Source of the DNA: an uncultured Prevotella sp.
Lineage (GTDB): Bacteria; Bacteroidota; Bacteroidia; Bacteroidales; Bacteroidaceae
Reading direction: 5' to 3'
Length of the DNA stretch: 12,146 bases
Assembly (NCBI GenBank): GCA_905234355.1
Contig: CAJOHP010000135.1
Location: forward strand, 4,225-16,370
The position numbers and the translations under genes were made by a program. Positions 6,440 through 12,146 of this stretch are shown here, piece by piece (positions within the stretch are counted from its first letter, which is position 1; each line of letters starts with the position of its first letter). The notes under the pieces are model-generated. The model saw nothing but the letters and a program-made list of their open reading frames with translations. It did no database searches and was not told the origin of the DNA.

Positions 6440-7569
6440 TAGTAATCATACGCTGCAACGACATCATATCCGACTCGCGCACAAAGAAGTACATAGACTT
6501 CCTTCAGGCAAAGGGCGCAGAATACAGAATCATAGCATGGGACCGTCTCGGACAGGCACAGCACCTGCCGGGCGCCGTCTACTGCCCGGTGAGAAGCAAG
6601 TACAACCAGGGTGGGGTGGGGGCCATCAAGGACCGTCTCAGGTGGATGTGGTTCATCCTTCAGACACTCTTCGGCATGAAGGACAACCTCCGCATACATG
6701 CCTGCGACCTCGACGCCGCCTTCCCCGCTGCCGTCTACAAGCTGCTGAGCAGAAGGAAAAACTTCCTGCTCTTCGACGTCTTCGACTGGATATCCGACAC
6801 GCTCTACGACCAGGGGCGCATCGTAGCCATGGCCTTCGCCTTCATGGAGCGTGTCAGCACCCGCATGGCCGACCACATCATCATCTGCGAGCCGGAACGC
6901 GTCAAGCAGATTCCCTACAGCATCGAGGGACGCTACAGCGTGCTGCAGAACATCCCGTCGTTTGCCAGCGCCGACTTCCTCTATCGCGACGATAGCTACC
7001 GGTTCGGCAACGGGCTCCTTACCCTCGTCTATGTGGGGGGATTCACCGCCGACCGTTGTCTCGACATGCTCATCGACGGGGCCTTGCAGGGACTATACAA
7101 CCTGAACATCGCGGGCTATGGCAACAAGGACATACTGGCCAAGCTGGAAGCCAATGCCAAGAATGAACACATCAGATACTACGGCAAGGTGGCCTATACC
7201 GACGGGCTGCGCATCATGAGCAACTCCGACATCGTCTATGCCATGTACTCCAAGAAGAACCCCAACCACCTCTATGCCGCACCGAACAAGTACTACGAAG
7301 CGATGTTCGTGGGCCGGCCGCTGATCACCACGCAGGGCATCATCGTGGCAGAGAAAGCAGAAGCCAATGGCTTCGGCTATGCCATCGACGAGACCCTTTC
7401 CAGCCTGGCAGACCTCGTGGCCCGCCTCACCCCCGACGATGTGCAGCAGAAGGCAGCACAGGCCGCCGCTCTCTGGCCGCAGTACAGCCATGCCACCGAG
7501 CGCTATCTGATGGGGACATACAGCCGGATGATGCTGCCGCAGGGCGCTGACAGTGCCACAGGCAAATAG
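6436..7569 (+). CDS. Glycosyltransferase, family 4-like
   Basis: A probable cytosolic GT-B glycosyltransferase that adds one sugar to the lipid-linked repeat unit. Its 377 residues divide into an N-terminal acceptor half (MIVIIRCNDIISDSR at the first strand, a basic membrane-proximal patch around residues 64-74, LLFDVFDWISD near 111-121) and a C-terminal nucleotide-sugar half. The latter has TLVYVGGF at 196-203, LNIAGYGNKD at 223-232 and the GT4-type donor region AAPNKYYEAMFVGRPLITTQ at 281-300, whose glutamate aligns with the EX7E area of this clan. The ATG overlaps the wecB stop, implying coupled translation. Donor and acceptor cannot be read from the sequence. The N-terminal half is divergent, so the exact family is less certain than the fold. 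Confidence 0.82.
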   Translation: MIVIIRCNDIISDSRTKKYIDFLQAKGAEYRIIAWDRLGQAQHLPGAVYCPVRSKYNQGGVGAIKDRLRWMWFILQTLFGMKDNLRIHACDLDAAFPAAVYKLLSRRKNFLLFDVFDWISDTLYDQGRIVAMAFAFMERVSTRMADHIIICEPERVKQIPYSIEGRYSVLQNIPSFASADFLYRDDSYRFGNGLLTLVYVGGFTADRCLDMLIDGALQGLYNLNIAGYGNKDILAKLEANAKNEHIRYYGKVAYTDGLRIMSNSDIVYAMYSKKNPNHLYAAPNKYYEAMFVGRPLITTQGIIVAEKAEANGFGYAIDETLSSLADLVARLTPDDVQQKAAQAAALWPQYSHATERYLMGTYSRMMLPQGADSATGK

Positions 7570-7591
7570 CTTATATAAGAAAAAGACAACC

Positions 7592-8452
7592 ATGAGTGCC
7601 ACTATATTATCATTCATCATTGTAGAGTATCACAGCAGGAGCGAGATACAGCACTGCGTGGAGGCGCTGCGGCAGCACCTCAGCGTGCCGTATGAGGTCA
7701 TCGTGTCGTCCAACTCCTGCTATGACGACGCGCAGCGGGCAGCGATAGACCAGAGCGACAGCCAGGTGAAGTGGCTGTTCAACAAGGAGAACGGCGGTTT
7801 CGCCTACGCCATGAACGAGGGACTGAAGGTGGCCTCGGGACGCTATCTGGCCATTATGAACTCCGACTGCGTGCTCCACTCCGACCTCGCGCCCATGGCC
7901 CGCTTTATGGACGAGCATCCCGAGGTGGGAGCCATAGCCCCGAAGATGCACGATGCAGAAGGGAATGTGCAGGACACAGCCCGACCTTACGTCTCGCTGC
8001 CACGCTATGTGTGGCGACAGGTCAAACGCATCGTGGGACACAAGATAAGTATTCTCGACAGGCGAATGGACTACAGCCGCGTGCAGACCGTCGACTGGCT
8101 CATCGGTGCCTTCATCATGGTCTCCAGGGCGGCCTTCGAGGCTACGGGCGGGCTCGACGACAGCTTCTTCATGTATGCCGAAGACCTGGACTGGTGCACG
8201 CGCATCAGGCAGAAGGGCCTGGAGGTGGTCTACTATCCGCTGTGCACCATCACCTATAAGGGCACGCGGCGGGCTCGCTCCAACTCCAAGTATGCCAAGA
8301 TATTCATAGCGAGCCACATCAAGTACTGGGAAGAAGTTCGGCTTCTTCTTTGGATACCCGCCACGAAAGAAGATCGTCTTCTGAGCCAAAAGGCCAGCAG
8401 CAGCGCTGCAGAGGTGAGCAAGAGAATCTTCAGAAAGGTAGTCAGTCAGTAG
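7592..8452 (+). CDS. Glycosyltransferase family 2 (rhamnosyltransferase-like)
   Basis: A GT-A fold transferase of the surface-polysaccharide type. Visible elements are the first beta strand TILSFIIVEYHSRSE (4-18), VIVSSNSCYDD (36-46), NKENGGFAYAMNEGL (64-78), the metal-site NSD (90-92) in place of a canonical DxD, and GGLDDSFFMYAEDLDWCTRI (186-205) with the catalytic ED pair. This general arrangement is shared with WbbL-like rhamnosyltransferases, but the donor is not proved. I chose the ATG at 7592 because it begins directly before the first strand; the frame is open upstream into the end of the GT4 gene, and the in-frame start at 7553 would add 13 unlikely residues. It follows the GT4 gene by 22 nt. 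Its stop lies inside the 3' end of the opposing DUF4838 gene. Confidence 0.88.
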   Translation: MSATILSFIIVEYHSRSEIQHCVEALRQHLSVPYEVIVSSNSCYDDAQRAAIDQSDSQVKWLFNKENGGFAYAMNEGLKVASGRYLAIMNSDCVLHSDLAPMARFMDEHPEVGAIAPKMHDAEGNVQDTARPYVSLPRYVWRQVKRIVGHKISILDRRMDYSRVQTVDWLIGAFIMVSRAAFEATGGLDDSFFMYAEDLDWCTRIRQKGLEVVYYPLCTITYKGTRRARSNSKYAKIFIASHIKYWEEVRLLLWIPATKEDRLLSQKASSSAAEVSKRIFRKVVSQ

Positions 8453-10167
8453 TAGCTCAGGTCTTTGGCCAGCTTGTCGAGCGTGTAGCCAAACTCCTTG
8501 ACGATGGTGCTGTCGGTCTGCAGGATGCCTTTCAGCTGTGTGAAGGTGCCGTCGGTACGCGACAGCACGGGATTGCGTCTCACCTTGAGGTAGCTTATTT
8601 GTGCCTGCAGTCGTCTTACGCGCCGCTGTGTCTCGCTGTCACTGGCTCTCTGGAGCGCTTTGTCCAGCAGCCGACCGGCCGAGCCTACAAAGGCATCGTC
8701 GTAGAGCTTGTTCTTCCAGCTCAGGTAGATATCGAAGTGCACGTCGCTCTTTACCCCGCTGTGGCACAGGTCGTAGTACTGCTGCACCATGGGGGCCGAC
8801 GCACCGTAATAGGCGCTGATGAAGAGACGGGCGAGCGAGTCGGCGTCCTGATAGGGATTCCACAGCAGTTTGGCTATCACCCATTGCTTCAGTTCCGAAA
8901 ACTCATTCCACGGCGCATCGTGAGCGCCCTCTTCCATCACCCCTATCACGTGGGACTGGTGGAAGTATCGCAGGTTGGCAGCCATCACCGGAATATTGGG
9001 GAAGGGCAGCAGGTAGTTGGAGAAGCCCGTGACGTAGTCCCAGATGTATATCTTGTCCGTCAGCTTCTTCCAGGCGTCCACGTCGCGCAGGAAGTCGCGG
9101 TTCTGCTCGCAGCCGGTCAGCGGGTGGGCAAAGCAGCACTCTATGTTGCACAGGCGGACGACCACATTGTCGGCCGGGCGTATGCTGCTGGTGGGCGCCT
9201 GGCGTGTGTAGCGGTAGGCAAAGGTGCCGATGAGCACGCCGGGGAAGTCTTTGCCCACTTCCTTGGCCACCTGGTTGACAAACCACAGCATGGCGCCCGA
9301 CTGTCCGCCGTAGCGGCGGGCCAGCTGCTGGCAGGCACGGCACTCGCAGGCATACTGGTTGTCGTTCTGCGACACGTCGTAGCACCAGTAGCCGGGATTG
9401 CTTCTGATCACCTCTTTCAGTCGGGCGGTGAGCACCCGGCGCATGCCTTTGTTGCTCAGGCAGAGCTGGGCCTTGTCCGAGCGGCGGCCATCCTTCACGC
9501 TGTAGTATTCGGGGTGCTGGCCGAAAAACTCTGCCGGGGGCACCAGCGTGTGGAAGGTGTGTATGCCCCAGTAGGCCCTGAACGGCCCGTACTTGCCCTC
9601 GGCATAGCTGTACTGGGCGTTGAGCAGGTTGTGGGCGCACCAGTCGTGGTGGCGCAGTGCGTCGTAGTAGAAGTCGAGCCGGTGGCCGAAGGCGGGACAC
9701 TCCGTGTGGCTGAGCCGGGGCAGCACATAGTGCCGCTTCCGCTCCACGTGAGTGCAGCTGCTCGTGAGCCAGCGCACGCCCAGCTCGCGCTCCAGAAACG
9801 CATAGACACCATACATGCTGCCCCGCTCGCGTCCACCATATATATATAGGTCGGAGCCTATGGTGCGGTAGGTGTAGCCGTCGTCGGCAGCGTCGGGTCG
9901 CGGGATGCCCAGCGCCGACTGCCACCCCACGAAGATGTGCTTGCCGCCCGCAGCAGCCTTGCCCATCAGGGGCAGGCGCACGCCCCCTACCTCGTGCAGA
10001 TACGTCTGCAACTCGCTGGCAGCCGTGCGCTCAGAGGCAGAGGCATCGGCCGCCACCACAATAGCGTAGTCACTGTGCCCGTCGGCAAAGAGATAGTCGG
10101 CTGCAAGTGTCAAGGCCGGGCAGCAGACCCACAGCAGCAGCATGATGGTCAGTGTCAATTGTTTCAT
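8446..10167 (-). CDS. Secreted DUF4838 family protein (possible glycoside hydrolase)
   Basis: A 573-residue exported protein whose function is not established. Signal peptide: MKQLTLTIMLLLWVCCPALT, with likely cleavage after TLA at about residue 22. Residues 30-150 resemble the small N-terminal alpha/beta domain found before catalytic barrels in GH67/GH20-type enzymes: ERTAASELQTYLHEVGGVRL, HIFVGWQSALG, then GSMYGVYAFLERELGVRW (116-133). The DUF4838 core follows with GIHTFHTLVPP (201-211), VSQNDN (265-270) with the cysteine motif CECRAC (274-279), SGAMLWFVNQVAKEV (290-304) and WDYVTGFSNYLLPFPN (376-391). Members are found in glycan-degrading gene sets and are presumed carbohydrate-active; this is inference. 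It is shorter than many relatives. It lies opposite to the biosynthesis genes, overlaps the GT2 stop by 7 nt and diverges from wecA across 108 nt. A weak promoter-like TAATATTG lies on its strand at 10229-10236. Confidence 0.82.
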   Translation of the reverse strand: MKQLTLTIMLLLWVCCPALTLAADYLFADGHSDYAIVVAADASASERTAASELQTYLHEVGGVRLPLMGKAAAGGKHIFVGWQSALGIPRPDAADDGYTYRTIGSDLYIYGGRERGSMYGVYAFLERELGVRWLTSSCTHVERKRHYVLPRLSHTECPAFGHRLDFYYDALRHHDWCAHNLLNAQYSYAEGKYGPFRAYWGIHTFHTLVPPAEFFGQHPEYYSVKDGRRSDKAQLCLSNKGMRRVLTARLKEVIRSNPGYWCYDVSQNDNQYACECRACQQLARRYGGQSGAMLWFVNQVAKEVGKDFPGVLIGTFAYRYTRQAPTSSIRPADNVVVRLCNIECCFAHPLTGCEQNRDFLRDVDAWKKLTDKIYIWDYVTGFSNYLLPFPNIPVMAANLRYFHQSHVIGVMEEGAHDAPWNEFSELKQWVIAKLLWNPYQDADSLARLFISAYYGASAPMVQQYYDLCHSGVKSDVHFDIYLSWKNKLYDDAFVGSAGRLLDKALQRASDSETQRRVRRLQAQISYLKVRRNPVLSRTDGTFTQLKGILQTDSTIVKEFGYTLDKLAKDLSYY

Positions 10168-10275
10168 AACAGAATAAACGCCCAGAGGCCGCGATTATTG
10201 CGCAGAGAAGAAAAAATGATTGTTCATACAATATTAATCCTTTTTTGCAGTTATATACATAAAAGAACAAAACCA

Positions 10276-11403
10276 ATGTCTATGACAGATTACATACTCA
10301 TTGCCATATCCTTCCTTCTGAGCATGGCTTGCGGCTATGCGTTCATCCCGTCTATCATCAGGTTTTGCAAGAAAAAAGGGCTCTACGACCTACCCAACAG
10401 CCGCAAGGTGCACAAGAATGCCATCCCTCGCCTGGGCGGGCTGAGCTTCCTGCCCAGCATGCTCATGGCTTCACTCATCGTCATGGGCATATACAGCGTG
10501 CAGAACGGGGGCAACCAGATACAGATGAGCCTCTGGTCGGTGGGATTCTTTACCAGTCTGGCACTCATCTATGGTGTGGGCATCGTCGACGACCTCGTGG
10601 GACTGGGCGCACGCACGAAGTTTGTGGCACAGATTATCGCCGCCGCCGTCATGCCGCTGTGCGGGCTCTACGTCAACTCGCTCTACGGCTTCCTCGGCAT
10701 TGGCGACATACCGTTTGTCATAGGCGCACCGTTTACCGTCTTCGTCATCGTCTTCATGTGCAACGCCATCAACCTCATCGACGGCATCGACGGGCTCTCC
10801 GGCGGGCTGTCGTTCATCGCCCTCGCCGGTTTCCTCGTCTGCTTCATGCGCGAGGGACTGCTTTTCTACGGCATACTCATCGCAGGGCTGATGGGCGTGC
10901 TCATCGCCTTCCTCTACTTCAATATCTTCGGGCGAGTGGAGCACGACCACAAGATCTTCATGGGCGACTCCGGGTCACTCACCCTGGGGTTCATACTGGG
11001 ATTCCTCGCAGTGAAGTTCACGGCTATCAACCCGTGTGTGATGAGCTACCACCCCGACGCTCTGATGCTCGCCTACTCCTTCGTCGTGGTGCCGGTGTTC
11101 GACGTGGTGCGTGTCTCCCTGGTCAGAATCGCCCATCACCGCCACATCTTCCAGGCCGACAAGAACCACGTGCACCACAAGCTCATGCGCACAGGATGCT
11201 CGCAGCACCAGGTGCTCGGCGTCATCCTCGCCATGGCCGTGGCCTACATCGTGCTCAATGTCGTGCTGTGGCAGCTGGTGTGCAGCGACATGACCGCCAT
11301 CGTGGCCATCGACGTGGCCGCATGGATGCTCTTCCACTACATGCTCAACAGAGCCATACGCAGCAACGGGCAGCCCGTATTTCTTGAGAACAATGCAGAC
11401 TGA
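10276..11403 (+). CDS. wecA: Undecaprenyl-phosphate N-acetylhexosamine-1-phosphate transferase (WecA/TagO type)
   Basis: A polytopic inner-membrane enzyme of the PNPT superfamily that moves HexNAc-1-phosphate from a UDP-sugar to undecaprenyl phosphate, starting lipid-linked glycan synthesis. It has about ten or eleven hydrophobic segments and the family motifs: RKVHKNAIPRLGGLSF (43-58), the metal-binding DD in GIVDDLVGL (102-110), NLIDGIDGLSGG (166-177), KIFMGDSGSLTLGF (226-239) and the HRHIFQADKNHVHH loop (288-301). ATG 10276 (MSMTDYILIA) is chosen as the start, with ATG 10282 equally possible; the in-frame ATG at 10216 would add a 20-residue tail not expected in the family. At 375 residues it is typical. 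Its 3' end overlaps the next gene by 11 nt if that gene starts at 11393. No strong TAnnTTTG promoter is evident in the gap upstream. Confidence 0.94.
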   Translation: MSMTDYILIAISFLLSMACGYAFIPSIIRFCKKKGLYDLPNSRKVHKNAIPRLGGLSFLPSMLMASLIVMGIYSVQNGGNQIQMSLWSVGFFTSLALIYGVGIVDDLVGLGARTKFVAQIIAAAVMPLCGLYVNSLYGFLGIGDIPFVIGAPFTVFVIVFMCNAINLIDGIDGLSGGLSFIALAGFLVCFMREGLLFYGILIAGLMGVLIAFLYFNIFGRVEHDHKIFMGDSGSLTLGFILGFLAVKFTAINPCVMSYHPDALMLAYSFVVVPVFDVVRVSLVRIAHHRHIFQADKNHVHHKLMRTGCSQHQVLGVILAMAVAYIVLNVVLWQLVCSDMTAIVAIDVAAWMLFHYMLNRAIRSNGQPVFLENNAD

Positions 11404-11995
11404 CTCCACCCCCACACACATGGCTAAGCGTCTCTTCGACATCTTCCTCGCCGCGGCAGGACTGCTGGCCCTCTCGCCACTATACCTTATTATATATATA
11501 GGACAGAAGCTCAGCACCCACGGGCCTGCCATCTTCAGTCAGGAGCGTATAGGACTGGGCGGACGGCCCTTCCGCATCTACAAGTTCCGCACCATGGTCG
11601 TCGACAGCGAGACCGACGGCGTGCCTCAGCTGGCCGAGCCCGACGACGAGAGGCTCACCCCCCTGGGCAAGACGCTCCGCAACCACCACCTCGACGAGCT
11701 GCCACAGCTGTGGAACGTGCTCAGGGGCGACATGACCTTCGTGGGACCACGACCCGAGCGCAAGTACTACATCGACCAGATACTGCAGCACGACCCACGC
11801 TACGTCGAGCTCTACAAGATACGCCCAGGCGTCACCTCCTACGCCACACTCTACAACGGATATACCGACACCATGGAGAAGATGCTGCGACGGCTGGAGC
11901 TCGACCTCTACTATCTCGAGCATCAGTCCATGGCCCTTGACATGAAGATTCTTTTCCAGACGTTTACGAATATCGTCTCGGGGAAAAAATTCTGA
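11393..11995 (+). CDS. Undecaprenyl-phosphate sugar phosphotransferase, small monotopic (PHPT/bacterial sugar transferase) type
   Basis: A membrane-bound initiating enzyme of the WcaJ/PglC domain family that transfers a hexose- or modified HexNAc-1-phosphate to undecaprenyl phosphate. It consists of the catalytic module only: basic KRLFDIF then one hydrophobic hairpin (about 14-36), SQERIGLGGRPFRIYKFRTM (49-68), LTPLGKTLRNHHLDELPQLW (88-107), then VLRGDMTFVGPRPE (109-122). All are strongly conserved in the family. At 200 residues it matches the minimal form and lacks the N-terminal four-helix domain of WcaJ. The ATG at 11393 lies inside the end of wecA; an ATG at 11420 (MAKRLFDI) is also plausible, while a TTG at 11384 is less so. 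The donor sugar cannot be assigned. No promoter is needed given the overlap with wecA. Confidence 0.93.
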   Translation: MQTDSTPTHMAKRLFDIFLAAAGLLALSPLYLIIYIGQKLSTHGPAIFSQERIGLGGRPFRIYKFRTMVVDSETDGVPQLAEPDDERLTPLGKTLRNHHLDELPQLWNVLRGDMTFVGPRPERKYYIDQILQHDPRYVELYKIRPGVTSYATLYNGYTDTMEKMLRRLELDLYYLEHQSMALDMKILFQTFTNIVSGKKF

Positions 11996-12095
11996 CCTTG
12001 CACGCCTATAAACCCGGGGCTTTTCTTCCTTTTAAGCATTCATGAGTCCACTTGAAAAAGTCGTTTACACCATCGAATGCCATCGCGTAGCCACT

Positions 12096-12138
12096 CCCCT
12101 CCCATCAAGGGGAGGGGTGCCCGAAGGGCGGGGTGGGG
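12096..12138. repeat. GC-rich double-hairpin dispersed repeat
   Basis: CCCCTCCC (12096-12103) pairs with GGGAGGGG (12110-12117), followed at once by GCCC-GAA-GGGC (12119-12129) and the G-rich GGGGTGGGG. The layout matches a kind of intergenic repeat often seen in Bacteroidetes (established knowledge, from memory). The 100 bases before it (11996-12095) show no clear gene and no convincing terminator after the sugar transferase. The repeat runs to near the window edge, so its full extent is unknown. Confidence 0.55.
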
Positions 12139-12146
12139 TCTGTAAT

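Noticed and set aside
8332..8372. Hairpin GAAGAAG-TTCGG-CTTCTTC as a terminator for GT2
   Set aside because: It lies inside the GT2 coding sequence more than 80 nt before the stop and lacks a T tract.
12042..12146. Start of a further gene (MSPLEKVVYTIECHRVA) at the right edge
   Set aside because: After about 17 codons the frame runs into the GC-rich hairpin repeat, so it is more likely non-coding or a fragment; the window ends before this can be judged.

Overview
The window looks like a chromosomal accessory region of a fairly GC-rich member of the Bacteroidales, most likely Prevotellaceae. Evidence: several promoters fit the Bacteroidetes pattern (TTTG, about 19-21 nt, TAnnTTTG); there is a secreted family PL11 rhamnogalacturonan lyase; there are fimbrillin-like lipoprotein remnants; a DUF4838 secreted protein is present; and the glycan genes are of Bacteroides/Prevotella type. 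The genus is inference.

Left part (1-2063): the 5' 513 codons of a PL11 pectin-degrading lyase run leftward off the window edge. Its promoter lies about 260 nt upstream of the start codon. Between the two sits a 188-bp element with perfect 18-bp terminal inverted repeats, a TTTA direct duplication at its ends and a strong internal hairpin. It looks like a MITE inserted in the 5' leader. Behind the promoter is a cluster of GTAGGGAC/GCCTGTCCG dispersed repeats that includes a 26-bp inverted pair.

Decayed part (2064-2775): the C-terminal half of one fimbrillin-like gene (5' end missing, one-base frameshift in a C run) is followed 7 nt later by the N-terminal 73 or so residues of a second, lipobox-bearing one that runs into a palindromic C5/G5 repeat. 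Then comes a near-empty stretch (2776-3064) with a promoter, a strong intrinsic terminator about 50 nt downstream of it, and a second promoter for gmd.

Glycan part (3065-11995): gmd-manA overlap by 4 nt and supply GDP-mannose-derived 6-deoxyhexose precursors. A separate promoter drives wecB (UDP-ManNAc formation), a GT4 glycosyltransferase (4-nt overlap) and a GT2 glycosyltransferase. A secreted DUF4838 protein on the opposite strand converges on the GT2 gene with overlapping stop codons and diverges from wecA. wecA (a multi-pass PNPT) overlaps a small monotopic sugar-phosphate transferase. Both of these last enzymes attach the first sugar phosphate to undecaprenyl phosphate, so two initiating enzymes lie back to back. 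Together this is an O-antigen, capsule or exopolysaccharide assembly locus, without flippase, polymerase, fcl or wecC inside the window.

Right edge (11996-12146): no clear gene, and a GC-rich double-hairpin dispersed repeat. I see no convincing wholly new system. The best leads are the MITE-like leader element, the short promoter-terminator unit, and the paired initiating transferases.
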